A stretch of DNA of 64,000 bases from Austropuccinia psidii (GCA_023105745.1 JALGQZ010000018.1:22838132-22902131); one strand, 5' to 3'; counted from the first letter of the stretch, positions 36,661 through 48,549 are shown. Made by a program: numbers and translations. Notes: generated by a model from the sequence alone, not told the origin.

Positions 36661-38286
36661 TGTTGTGGGATAAATGAGGCAGTACCTGGAAGGGGAAATT
36701 ACAAGGAAAAAGGTTTGAATTTATTTTGATACTTGTAACATTTTCTCTGCTTGTGTTCTAGAATAATCTAGACTTACCTTCCTAATCATGCAAAACTATC
36801 TTGACTTGAGTTCCACAATCAATTTGATTTACTTGATGGTGGCTGGTTCAGAAAAGCTTATTAAACAGACTATATCAGAATTTGATTGATTCTTAAAAAA
36901 AGAAAAGTTATTTAAAGACAAATTGATAACACTAATTTAATAATTTGATAAGTACGAAGAGATATTTTTTGGTTGGTTAATTTTGTGAGAGTTTTTTATG
37001 ATGAGTTTAGATAACACAGATTTTAATTTTGAATAACTATGGTAAAACTGTTGGAAAAAAGGGATAAGTATTGATAGCTTTATAATAAATATGAATGTAA
37101 CTGAATATGGAATGATTAATTCTTTTTGATAGACTAATTCTAATAGTAAAACTCCTAATTTTGATATGATATCTTGATTTGATATTTTGAATTTAAAACT
37201 AATTTGGTTCCCTGTAAACTAAGACTTACTTATAAATCACTAAAACTTTACTTGTAATAAAAGCTATTTTTTCAATGGAGGGGAATTTCCCCCAAAACTA
37301 AATATGATGATGATAAAATTATTTTTTTAATAATAAGAGGAATTTTCCCCACCATATGCAGGTCTCAATTTTCTGTCTTGTTCTATCCTAAGATAGGTTT
37401 CTTGAGAAGGTGCTGTCATGGTATTAGTTCAACAAAAAAATTGATTAAAGACCTGTCCACAACTGTCATGAAACATGCAGGTTTTTTCCTATGGTAGATT
37501 ATTCCATGCAGTAAATGAAATATTAATTAATAATATGACTTTTTCCATATTTACTCTAAGGATTGAATTGAGAAGTTATCTTTAGAATATTGAGTATGTT
37601 GTGGGATAAATGAGGCAGTACCTGGAAGGGGAAATTACAAGGAAAAAGGTTTGAATTTATTTTGATACTTGTAACATTTTCTCTGCTTGTGTTCTAGAAT
37701 AATCTAGACTTACCTTCCTAATCATGCAAAACTATCTTGACTTGAGTTCCACAATCAATTTGATTTACTTGATGGTGGCTGGTTCAGAAAAGTTTATTAA
37801 ACAGACTATATCAGAATCTGATTGATTCTTAAAAAAAGAAAAGTTATTTAAAGACAAATTAATAACACTAATTTAATAATTTGATAAGTACGAAGAGATA
37901 TTTTTTGGTTGGTTAATTTTGTGAGAGTTTTTTATGATGAGTTTAGATAACACAGATTTTAATTTTGAATAACTATGGTAAAACTGTTGGAAAAAAGGGA
38001 TAAGTATTGATAGCTTTATAATAAATATGAATGTAACTGAATATGGAATGATTAATTCTTTTTGATAGACTAATTCTAATAGTAAAACTCCTAATTTTGA
38101 TATGATATCTTGATTTGATATTTTGAATTTAAAACTAATTTGGTTCCCTGTAAACTAAGACTTACTTATAAATCACTAAAACTTTACTTGTAATAAAAGC
38201 TATTTTTTCAATGGAGGGGAATTTCCCCCAAAACTAAATATGATGATGATAAAATTATTTTTTTAATAATAAGGGGAATTTTCCCC
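36413..38286. repeat. Tandem direct duplication, unit 936 bp
   Basis: Copy 1 is 36413-37348 and copy 2 is 37349-38284, joined at a CCCC/CCACC microhomology. By eye they differ at about five positions (for example ATCCTCAG/ATCCTAAG, AAGCTTATT/AAGTTTATT, AAGAGGAA/AAGGGGAA). The unit spans the end of the element A integrase zinc domain and the left part of the R1 repeat, so the duplication happened after the R1 insertion. It could be an assembly artefact. Confidence 0.85.
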
Positions 38287-39422
38287 TTATCATTTATTAC
38301 TATGAGAAAAGCTATTATTTTTCTTGATAAAGGCTCCTTTTCACCAATATTAAATATTTTCTTTTCTAGATTAACCTACTAGTTAGGGATGAACTCTGGA
38401 AAAAAATAAGCTCAAATTACATTTCCAGAAGAAGCATGAGGTTTGAAAAATAAAAATTTGAAGTATTTATACTCTCCAGGGTAGGGTTTTGGTGAGAAAA
38501 AATTACATCATGAATACAGGCTCACTTGTGATTTCATATTGATTTAATCTTCTAAAACGCTCCTGGGTGTTCTTCTTTTCCTTGGGGCTGAACTGTGGTT
38601 TTGATTTGAGTGCTCCATATTGAATAATTAATTTTAGATATTAAGTTTGAATATGCGTATAATTGTTTTGTTTGATTTTGAATAATTTATCTTTATTTTT
38701 TTAAATCTCCTTACTATGAATATTCACTTGGTGTTTTCATGCCATACAATGATAACACTTCTCTTCCTGTTTGCAACAACTAAACAAAGCCTTCCACCTA
38801 GAATTACAAAGTCTTCTTCAATAGAAATCAGACATGCATACCCTATACCATATTTGTAATTTACTTTGAATTCATTTATTTTCCTACCTTGAATTAACTA
38901 TGATAAAATATTGATACCATTTTTCCGTTTTTCTTTCAGATATTAAGCCCCAGATAAACTAATTAATAAACAAAATTCCTTCAAGTGATTTAAATTGACC
39001 TTCACTCATAATATGACCCCTATGAAACTTATAACTCCTCCATAAAATATTTTTTCATGCATCATCATTACAGCTCAGACCCTTTGTGCTTTAATAATAT
39101 CTTACTAGCCAATTAAAATTATTAAAAAATTGAAAATTAAAATAAATATAAAGAAATTGAAAACGGTGTTAATTTTGGGTAAACCAATCCTTCAAATTTT
39201 TGTAGTGTTGGATGGTACAGTGGGGTGTCACATTATTTCTGGCATTTTATTTATCCACTTATAAATAATTTTAGCTTAGAATTGCTATTAACTTGAAGCT
39301 TTATACTGTATGTTTAGAGAATAACAGTCCCTTAATTTGAATCAACAGCTTTTCAAAGCCAAATAAAAATAATTATGGTCAATTAAGCAAAAATGGTCTA
39401 GGAATACCATAACCCTATTGGC
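36661..39422 (+). mobile_element. R1 LTR-like repeat inserted in element A
   Basis: It starts TGTTGTGGGATAAATGAGGCAGTACC (first 20 bases TGTTGTGGGATAAATGAGGC) and ends near CCCTATTGGCA, so TG...CA ends. A second copy begins TGTTTTGGGATTAAATAAG at 42396 and ends in similar sequence near 55337. Element A pol runs up to 36660 and resumes at 39423. Flanks GAGTA and TAGGA are not a clean target duplication. TATTTATACTCTCC near 38466 may be a promoter. It contains no coding sequence and holds the second copy of the 936-bp duplication. Confidence 0.5.
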
Positions 39423-39498
39423 ATAGGATGCTAAAATTATTGTCATCAGTAGATCTGTCCCTTACTTCCTCAAAGAAGGTAGTGGTTATGTCTGTAAC
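39423..39498 (-). pseudogene. Element A pol connection fragment between R1 and the solo LTR
   Basis: The minus strand reads ..TDITTTFFEEVRD..DDNNFSIL, the connection region between RNase H and the integrase zinc domain in this family. It continues directly from the EGMGVT end of the piece beginning at 41643 once the solo LTR is skipped, which confirms the insertion. Confidence 0.7.
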
Positions 39499-41642
39499 TG
39501 TAAGGTTTGTCTATGAAACTCTTCATAATAGTAACAATATCAAGAGTACTATGACTTTCCTCAGTAGAAAAATATGATATAAGAAATATTATAACCACAA
39601 ATTTAAATATAATTATTAAAAATAACTTTAATTATTATTATATAAAATGATAATACAGAAAAATATAATAATCATAATAAATTATAATTATTCTATTATT
39701 GTTATAGTCAGTGACAATTATAGCAATAAGAAGTGTATAGCTCTTAATGAGACAATTACATGTCAAAAATATAAATATTTAACCACTTCTAAATACTATA
39801 TAAATATTATTTATAAAAGAATTGAAACAAACACTGTGCAGAAATAATTCTTCTAGAAAAAAATTCTATATAAAAAAACTAATAATCGATAAAAAGATAT
39901 AAAATTTTTAGAGAAAAACTTACTTATAATATTTATTTAATACAACAAGTCAAACAGCAAAAGTTATTATATTAAATAATAATTATAAGTTAAAAACACA
40001 CCAAAAATCAATATTTTAAAAGATAAAACAACTTTTTATAATACAAAAAATATGATTAAAGAGTTTTTGAGGGAAATTTGTGGATTTTAAAAGATATTTA
40101 AAGACAATAATTTTATAAAATAAAATGCATTATATGTGATTACAACAATAATCTAATTTCTATGATTTAAATTCTTTAACTTAACATTTATAAAGAATAA
40201 AATACCTAAGAAATATTTTAATAATAAGATTTTATATATAATAGAACTTTACCTTGTTAAATGTCTAATATGATTGGATTAATAATTGATTCTGGACAAA
40301 GACAGTGATGAAAAGACTCTCTTTATGTCTACAGAGCAGCTCTCATGATTCATAATGGAGGTAGAGGGCGTGCTCAGGTACAAACTGAAAAAACATGCTT
40401 AAAAATAAGGTAACTTATTTTTAATTCCAATTTAAAGTTACTAGTGTTATTCTTAACTCCAAGTAGCTTTAATCCTCATTTAAGTCAATTATTTTAAGTT
40501 TTAATATAAAATAAGTTTATTTATATTGAATTTCATTGCATGAACAACTTAAAAATAAAGTTTCAAGCAAAAAAACTCTTAAACTCAATTTTTAATTAAT
40601 TTTTAAAGAAATATTAATTTTCTTCAAGTATAATTAAAAGAGTAAATTTCCAGGCTAGGTAACCAGGAAATCTGTTTAGAAAAGATACTTAAAATTGAAT
40701 TTATATATAGATAATATGATATTTTAAGCTGTGTGAAATTTTCAAGCAAATCCATTAAAAATTGGATTTTTAATGAATTTTTGAAGTTATTGCTATTTTT
40801 ACGTGTAAAATAGCAAGACACACTAAGCCTTAACTTTTGATAAGGTTTTAATGCTTGTAAAATTAAATTTTTCAGCTTATTTAAGATATGGCAGGTCTCA
40901 AAGCTTTAATTTCAAGCCTGCAAATTGGGATTTACCCCTTGGCAGCTTGAAATTCCTGTTCAAATTGGGTTAAAACCAGTTTAAACTTTAAGGTTTGATC
41001 AGAGTCTAATCTTAAAACTTAAATAAGGTTGAAAATACTCCAATACAGGTGGAAAACCTGAATTGAATCATTGCAGATCCAAAAAGCTGGGTACCCCAGC
41101 TCTGTTTGGTCTTTTTCCTTTGTCCCACCTTTTTGCATGGATTTTGCCCTTTTATTTATTTAAATCCATACTATGGCCTCAAACCCTTTTGAATTGAGCT
41201 CACGCAGGATTTATATTCTGTATGGCAGATCCTCAGCCAATTCAGTAGATATACACAACACCTCAATTTTAACTAAAATTTTGGTAAGTTTGCATAAACC
41301 TTATGCAGCTTTAAATTTAAGCTCATTTAAGCTTAAATTTAAATTTTTTAAAAAAATGTTAGAAATTTACATTAGTACTGTGAGATTCTTAAGTCTTTCA
41401 ATAACATAAGAAATAAGCCTTTTTGGGTATAACACCCTATGGGTGTACCCTAGGTCATTTTTGATTTAGAATCCAAAAATGACATAATATTTATAGCTTT
41501 GTTTATCCAAAGAAAGGTTATACTTATTTTTTATTATTTTTTATTTTAAATTAAATTGAAATGTCTGTTGAAGACTAAATCAACTGTATATAAAGTCATT
41601 TGTGGCCTTATGGGTATGCTATACATACCTCACAGGCTCACA
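39499..41642 (-). mobile_element. Solo LTR (LTR-I), minus orientation, 2144 bp, perfect target duplication
   Basis: On the minus strand it begins TGTGAGCCTGTGAGG (41642) and ends CTTACA (39499). It is flanked by GTAAC at 39494-39498 and 41643-41647. It is collinear with the opposite-strand copy at 25498-27596. Sequences such as GGTACCCCAGCTCTG and GGCAGCTTGAAATTCCTG mark the shared blocks. It interrupts element A pol within a continuous reading. No internal region remains, so LTR-LTR recombination removed it. Confidence 0.85.
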
Positions 41643-42395
41643 GTAACACCCATCCCTTCTATTTGAATTGGTGCAGAAGCTTCTTCTGGTACATAAGCAT
41701 GATTTTCAATTTCATTTGGTAGTGGACATCTGTGCATTCCATGTGCATTTTTTGTGAATATCACCATCTTTGTGTAAAATGGTCATATTACTTCTTTATT
41801 CTTGTATGGCTATTTTCCATCCAAGTCTATTTCTGTTGGGTGCTTTTATGTTCAGAAGTGATTTCACAGCAGTAAAATATTTTATAGCTTCAAAAACACA
41901 TCCTTCAAGAAAATGATGAAGCTTTTCAAAGGCCCAAAGAAGACATAAAAATTTCATTTGACTTTCTCCATATCTGGCTTAAGTGGGTTTGATTTGCCTA
42001 TATATAAAACATATGGGTCCTCCCATAGTTTTTTTATTAATAATCTGAAGTTGATAAAGTGAAACTCCTAGACCATCTCCTGATGGATTAATGTGAATTT
42101 TAAAGGGAAGTCTAAAATCTGGAAAAAGTAGAAGTGGCAAAGTTGTTAAGGACTGTCACAGGAATTAAAAGGCTTTGGCTCTGTCAACAGCCATTTCAAA
42201 TACTGTATCTTTGTCACACAACCTATAAAGAGGTCTTTCTATGGATAAAAAAACTTTAATATTCTGCCTGTAGTATTCTGCAACATCTAAAGATGACTGT
42301 ATTTCCTTTTTTATTATGATGAATAGGATTTAGTAGCACTGCGTAAACCTCATTTTTGTCAGTTACAAGGGATATACCAGTGTGGGAACTCCTTT
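41643..42395 (-). pseudogene. Element A reverse transcriptase end and RNase H
   Basis: Minus-strand broken frames: HTGISLVTDKNEVYAVLLNP, LYRLCDKDTVFEMAVDRAKAF, then [23 protein letters not shown] (RNase H start, expected Asp replaced by Asn), WAFEKLHHFLEG, FTAVKSLLNIKAPNRN and IAIQE. The order and spacing match the intact-looking counterpart in Ty3-T (51384-51800). It ends EGMGVT at the solo LTR. Confidence 0.75.
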
Positions 42396-42876
42396 TGTTT
42401 TGGGATTAAATAAGACAGTACCTTGAGGGGGAAATTATTGGTAAGTCTTTTTTGAATTTCAGAATTGTCCAATAACCATGGGCTCTAAGGTGTACTAGCT
42501 TCCCTCTAAATAATACTGAATAGTAAGCCTACAGAGAATGACGAAATAAAATAAGATTTGTGGCTTTAACAGATAGAGAAGACTTATCAGCAGTCTCTAA
42601 ATCAGACCTATCAATAACACTACAGTAAAAAATCTGATTTAAAACTATAATGTCTGATAAAATAAAGACTAAGGTTTTCTTTGTTATTTCAATAAAAGTA
42701 ATGATAACATTTTTTTCTGGTTTTTGGTTATTTTAATAAAGATAATAAGAATATTTCTTTGGGTTTTATGTTGATTATAATGATTTTTTTATATTAATAC
42801 TAATAATAAGACTACTGGATATTCTTCTTTTGATATTTTTAATGTTGAGTTTATATCACTCCTTCTTTACTTTTAA

Positions 42877-43160
42877 TAATACTAGGATTCTGAGAAAAGC
42901 TAATGAGCTATTTCACTATGGCTATACTACTATTCTTTGACAATACTAAGCCACTGAGATAGGCTACTGAGCTTTTAATATGGCTAGACTACTATCCTTC
43001 AACAAAAATAAGCTACTGAGGAAGGCTACTGAGCTTTTACTAAGGTTATACTACTATTCTTCAACAATAATAGGCTACTGAGCTTTTACTATGGCTATAC
43101 TACTATTCTTAAACAATACTAAACTACTGAGCTTTTCACTACTAAAACACTACTGCTACT
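42877..43160. repeat. Minisatellite, about five units of roughly 50-65 bp
   Basis: Imperfect units share AATACTAAGCCACTGAG, GGCTACTGAGCTTTTA and TGGCTATACTACTATTCTT. One unit lacks about 13 bases and the last one is truncated. It is within the second R1 copy and has no counterpart in the first, so it arose or expanded after the copies separated. Confidence 0.8.
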
Positions 43161-43923
43161 CTAGATATCCTTCTAATTCAGGGATGGTGGTGATCCTGGA
43201 TAGTGGGAACTTGTTCCATGATGGGAAAAATGAGGGAGAGAGGACCTCTATTTATATCTTTTGGGCCTCCATAGAGATTCTCAAAACAGGGTACTTAGAA
43301 AGAATCATATTTGAGAGGTTTTAGCTGGTGAGACATGTAGTTTTGGTGTAGCAACGTGACACAGGCTCCAAGTTCTGACCAATGAGATTAAGCTGTCACA
43401 TCAATTAGTAATTATTTTTATGTACCATGAATTAATTTTATTTCTGAACAATAAAATGCTGTTCTGAGAAGTCTTGAATAATTTGTGGTTTTTGTTTGAA
43501 AGGATTAGTCGGCTGCTGTGCAATTGTTGTCCATTTTGATTTCCAGCTTATGTGTTAGGGTAAACTAATTCTTTTTTTTTCAAAAAAATATTGTCTGTTT
43601 TCTTCCAAAAAGATTTTATTCTTCTGTTTTTTTATCTGTCTTGGAAATTCCACAAACAATAATTTTGAAATTGCCTTCAATGTGGCTTTAACCAGCTACA
43701 TGACCAATCCAGAGGTGAATAGCTCCTTCTTGTCAACTGACACATTGGGAAAAGGCCTGAAGTTTTATATGAAATGTCATGGTGACATTCCAGTGACATT
43801 GCAGGGGGTGACATCCTTTGACCAGGCACAACTCATCTTACTCTGACATTTATTCTTTTTATTTGCTTGTTGTACTTATTTTTTGTATTTTTTTCTCTTG
43901 TGTTAGTTTTCACTCCTCTCTTT

Positions 43924-44178
43924 TCATGGAGATTTGCACTCATTCAAATTGCAAGTCTTTCCAATCAACTGATCAAGATGGTTGAAAAATCCAGGGGGTA
44001 CTAGTTTTGGGAAGCTCTCATAAATAAAATACTTGAGGTTGTGCGGCTCAGCAACCTGAGCCATGTATGCATTCTTGAAACCTAAAACAAGCCCAATCCT
44101 CTCCTTAAGACTACATCCCAGCAAGTTTTTACAACCATGATCCTTCACAAAACCTTTTTTCAAATTGTGTACAAACAA
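43924..44178 (-). CDS. Orphan open frame, 84 codons, unknown
   Basis: I do not recognise it. The frame starts MFVHNLKKGFVKDHGCKN and ends NLNECKSP, with a composition that looks more like protein than neighbouring frames (five Cys, mixed hydrophobic and charged residues). It lies within sequence assigned to the second R1 copy. It may be a captured exon, a fragment of another element, or chance. No intron partners were found. Confidence 0.2.
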   Translation of the reverse strand: MFVHNLKKGFVKDHGCKNLLGCSLKERIGLVLGFKNAYMAQVAEPHNLKYFIYESFPKLVPPGFFNHLDQLIGKTCNLNECKSP

Positions 44179-45327
44179 GATACACTACTATAAAATTTGA
44201 AGGTAGGTTTATTAATTTTTAATTTTATTTAATTTAGAAAAACAAAAAACAAAGGCCTGATGTTATGATTTTTCTGACTGAATGATTTTTATGCAATTCA
44301 AGCTGTCAGCATCAAGGACAAACGTTCAAGTTGTTAGTGCTATTTTTCTCAGTAAAACATAAAAATTAGCCATAAAAGGATACTGCAGCTTGTAATAGCA
44401 CAAATGGCACATGTTTACTCAAATGATCAAGATGCAACTGACCATTTAGATGCCATCAAAAACCAATCAAAGCCTTGGTAATTATTCCTTTTCTCCCGCA
44501 ATAGCTTTTCCAACCAGCTATTAAGTCACACTAATTACTTTGTTTATCATTCTAATTCACTAAGTGCAGTAAGAAACTCTAATTTTCCTCCCCTTAATTT
44601 TCCTAGATCTTATTGTGTACTTTGTATTTCCTGACCTCTTTTCAAAATTCCATTATATACTGGTATTGTGTATCTTGTTAATTCTTCGTGAGTTCATATC
44701 ACATGTTCTTTATTACTTATTCCTTATTTCTAATTTGATCCTTGTTCTATATATTTTAATACAACATAATTGAATATAGCTTTTTATATATTTTCTAGCA
44801 CTATTCAAAAATATTCATAGATCAAAACCAGCAAAAGAAATTATTTTCAGCTCTTGGCTGCAAATACTAAACACCAATCAACAGATATTATGAGCAAAAC
44901 AAACTTCAAAAATTTTTCACCAAAAAAGAAGAACTCAAGCAAACATGTTCTACAAAAGCCAAATAATCAGAGAAAAACGTAGTAGTTTTACATAGTATTC
45001 TTTCTCATATTATATCAGATGCTTTATTAAGAATGTTTAGATGAGAATCTTAAAGGTTTTCTGGGAACAAATATTTGGAAAATTGGTACCATTGGCATGT
45101 ATGTGTAGGATGTTTAAAGACACTATTTTTCTTGAAATTTAAAATTGGTGTCATGAATTTTATCTTTTTATTTTATGTGAGCTCCTGTGATTAATATGTT
45201 AAATTGCACAGCTTTAGCCCAGGAAGCTTAAAGAATTAGGGCCAAAAGATTTGTGAATATATTTCTAACTAGGTACTTTAGCTGCAGATGGCATAAATTG
45301 GGAAGGAATCAGTATTCAAAGGATATG

Positions 45328-45332
45328 AACTG
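45328..45332. repeat. Ty3-T target-site duplication, left copy (AACTG)
   Basis: Five bases directly before TGTCAG of the 5' LTR, identical to 55031-55035. Confidence 0.92.
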
Positions 45333-46771
45333 TGTCAGCCTGTGACTCAAAACCAGAGCACAAGCATGACAGCCAAAATACCATAAACCAATGGTATAGC
45401 CAAAATACCACCAAAACATGGAGCTGAGCCAAATTAGCTCAAAAGGTATCAAAAGAAAGAGGAAACTCACCTCTTCCTGAAAATATAAGTCCCATCACCA
45501 TAGGACAAGAAATAACAAAGTTATTCCTGCTCAAAGTTATTGCTGAGCATAAACCTTAATTTTCACCTCTCATCTAAAATCTAGAAGGAGAGGCTTAACC
45601 CCATCAAATGGGTATTCAAAATGAAGCTCTAAGCCAGGGATATCCAATGGTGCTAGCCAAACTGAGCTAGCACCAGTATTACTTGAGTTATGGTCAAATT
45701 CAGACCAAATAAGGGTGAACAAAACCTTCACCTCTCATCTAACTCCTACAGTTTTAGTGTGAGATACCTAAAGTGGGGTCTTTTTGGAAAGAGCACAATC
45801 AGGGCTATCTGATGGTGCCATCCATTTCCTCATAGCTCAACTACAACAGAAGTTATTGGCCAAACAAGCTTAATACAGCTTTTGCCCAGACCACGCCAAT
45901 GTACAAAAATACTTGTACATGGGATAGCTTTGTCATATTTAATGATAACCATGTCAAGTTGGCTACCATTGTGTAGAGCTCATACAGAGCTATTCAATGA
46001 ACCAACTTTGAGCTTTATATCTTAAAACCTGACAGAGTTATGACCATTTTAAGGTCAAAATCCCACCTGCTGTCAGATACAGCCTTACCATGGGATAATA
46101 TCCCATAACCATGAATATTAGGTTTCAAATAGACGAAGAAGCATGTTTTTACTTCAATACCTCATATGTCAGTCAATACTGGGGTCCCATACAGTTTCTG
46201 TACAGCATTCTACGCGTCATACACATCAGAATCAGGCTGTGAGGTCCCCAGATGAAAATTTTCACCCTGTATTGGTGAAAACCGCCCAGATGTGGTTTCA
46301 AAACCACATCTGAGCCCAATACAGGGTATACAGGCTGTTTGCAAACCACAAGCCTGTCATAGCGAGTGAAAAATCTTTACTTCCTCTACGTGGAAAGGTC
46401 TAGCAGCCTTTCCACCTCAATTTCAGGATAAAAGGAGGGCTTTTCACAGCCAAAAGCCTTTCCTCATCCTGCTCTTGAATAACCTACGTAGTAAACTGTC
46501 AAAAACAGTTTTACTCTTGGTTAATAATCAGGTATACTCTTAAATTAAAAAGTATTGTAGTCTTTATTATTGTAAACCAACAGGTAAAGCTGCACCCAGG
46601 GCTTTCAACAGCGCTCACCACCACTATATCTCTATAGTAAAGACCTTAATATCTTAATTTAATCCTTTATCATCAACTTTATTAACTTTCAAAGCATTTT
46701 TACCGTGTCACAAACATAGTTTGAGTTGTAAATAGCCTACATTACCACTCTTTCATTGTTTCATCCTGACA
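45333..46771 (+). repeat. Ty3-T 5' LTR
   Basis: 1439 bp, TGTCAG...CTGACA. It contains an inverted stretch GATGTGGTTTCAAAACCACATC (about 46272-46293), kept in the 3' LTR. The word CAGGATAAAAGGAGGGC near 46425 is a plausible core promoter because it is followed by LTR sequence kept in both copies. Primary function is transcription start in the 5' LTR. Confidence 0.93.
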
Positions 46772-46774
46772 TTT

Positions 46775-46792
46775 TGGGGGCCTGGCCGTGTT
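46775..46792 (+). promoter_or_regulatory. Candidate primer binding site of Ty3-T
   Basis: TGGGGGCCTGGCCGTGTT begins three bases after the 5' LTR. The TGG start is usual for tRNA-primed elements. The cognate tRNA cannot be named from the window, and self-priming as in some fungal elements is not excluded. Confidence 0.5.
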
Positions 46793-47355
46793 TTAAATCT
46801 TTTTTTGGACCTTATAAGTAAGTCTTTTCTCTCTTTATGACTTATTAACCAGTGTTTTATCTTTTTTAGGCGTAATTTCTCTATTTAAATATATATTTTA
46901 TATATATTTATCCTTTTTTATATATATACTCATATTATAAGAGTATTTTTCACGTGGCTAATACCCACTGAATATAACTATTTTTGGCGTGTTTTGTATA
47001 TAAAAACACATAAGCCATCAATAAGTCCTGTATTCTTGACTGAATAGGGACACCTCTGACCAAAAAACCATCAGTTGAGGCGTGGATTAAGTGTATTGTT
47101 AACTCAATAACACTTATACAAAACCACTTGTACAGAATACACTTAAAAACCACAAGTGTATCTGTGGGATACTGGCACACAAACAGTGTGACAGGGTACC
47201 AAAAGCTGTAATTCTGACATGAAATTGTTGATTCAATTACACTGTCATTATACAGGGCACATTGTAGTAACATACAAGCCCAGAGGCCAATCTTAGACAT
47301 GCAAAACCAGCATTTTTAAGAAGTCTTAACTGACATAAGTCCTCCCTTTTCTGCC
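46793..47355. other. Ty3-T leader, noncoding
   Basis: AT-rich at first (ATATATTTTATATATAT near 46890), then complex sequence with the near-repeat ACCACTTGTACAGAATACACTT. No open frame on the sense strand continues into the first gag reading. It could contain packaging signals, but none is recognisable. Confidence 0.5.
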
Positions 47356-48433
47356 TTGATTTCAGTGGAAGAAAATTACATCCCACTTGAGACCCAGTCA
47401 CAGGCCAACACACCAGTGACACCCCCAGAATCAGAGGGCAGCAAGGGAAAAGGAAAGAGGCACAGTGAAGGTCTCATCACAGCCAAGAAGTGGACACCAA
47501 TAGCCACTCAGAGAAGTAGAAAACCACAAAACTCTGCATCCATACAAGGTAAACCAACCTTAACCACTTGTACAGGAAAGATTACAATTATTAACCCAGT
47601 TGTAACTTCCAAAGGCAAACTGCCCAAGTCAGCAGACAGTAAATTTGTACAAGGCACAGTCAAAGGTAAATACCCTAAGAACATAAAGTTTTTGACTGCT
47701 TGCAAACACTGATATGTCCCCTGTATACCTCAGAGACCTTGGCTTCCAAAGGAGCCAGCCAGAGGATAGAGGAGGATTGTCCAGAACCAGAAGACCTGAA
47801 AGAGGACACCCTGGACACAGTGGTGGATGGCAAAACAATGAGGGAGATAATATCAACCTTGCCATTAACACTCCAATTCAACAGAAAACTTAAACCAGAG
47901 GACTGCAAGGATATGGATCAAGTTCTTCAGATCCACCAACTCCTCAAAGATTTATTTCAATGGAGCATGGACAACAAGAGGTTCAACCTAGCAGCTCACT
48001 GGGCAGAACTGGGATCAAGTTTCCAGAAGATCTGTCTCAAATAGATAGACTTCAAAGACCTTATGGTAATCACCAAAGGTTGGAATCCTACCAGGCAGCA
48101 CAAACTCCTGGAGGCAAGGGCACAGAGGATAAGGGAGAATCAAGCCACTATCCTAGCTATAGAAGAACAGTTCACCCAGACAGGGCCTACTCAGATTCCT
48201 TCAGGTTCACAAGGAGAAGGCCAAATCAACTCTCCAGTGGCTTCACACCATTCAGACACCAGCAGATCAGTGGCCAAGAGTCACCATTCTTCACAATTCC
48301 AGGAAGTTTCCAGGAGAAGACAAGGAAACAAGGGCAAGAACAAAACCTCCTTCAACCAGAGGAGGAAAGAGTCAGACCCCATGATCCAGAAGCTGTTGAG
48401 TTGGTAAAGGAAGTACACAAGAACCAGAAGTAG
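47356..48433 (+). pseudogene. Ty3-T N-terminal gag/ORF1 region
   Basis: Three overlapping frames carry a single ancestral reading. The first (47356-47712) is Lys/Ser/Thr-rich (ESEGSKGKGKRH). The second (47700-48044) has an acidic part and a helical LQIHQLLKDLFQWSMDNKRFNLAAHWAELG block. The third (48063-48433) reads MVITKGWNPTRQHKLLEARA, a Gln/Ser/His-rich stretch and a basic RRRQGNKGKNKTSFNQRRKE. I know similar blocks from rust elements but not their function; a nucleic-acid-binding N-terminal gag extension is plausible. TAG at 48042-48044 and frame changes break it. Confidence 0.6.
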
Positions 48434-48549
48434 TTGTAAACCACTCTAGAATCAGTAGTCCTAGTAATAGAAACATTACCCCCACTCAGACTGAAAATAA
48501 CATTGTCACATCTGAGAGTAACATCAACAGTGATACACTGTGGTTACAA

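Larger units (their letters stand above)
42396..45327 (+). mobile_element. R1 LTR-like repeat, second copy, left part (continues at 55036-55337)
   Basis: It begins TGTTTTGGGATTAAATAAG and ACAGTACCTTGAGGGGG, matching the start of the R1 copy at 36661. A promoter-like CTATTTATATCTTTTGGG lies near 43248. Element A reverse transcriptase stops at 42395 on its left and continues at about 55338 on the right. It is longer than the other copy, so other insertions may sit inside. Ty3-T interrupts it at 45328-45332. No coding sequence is recognised apart from an orphan frame at 43924-44178. Confidence 0.5.

Noticed and set aside
42877..43160. CRISPR-like array
   Set aside because: Units are diverged, contiguous and without unique spacers; eukaryotic minisatellite.
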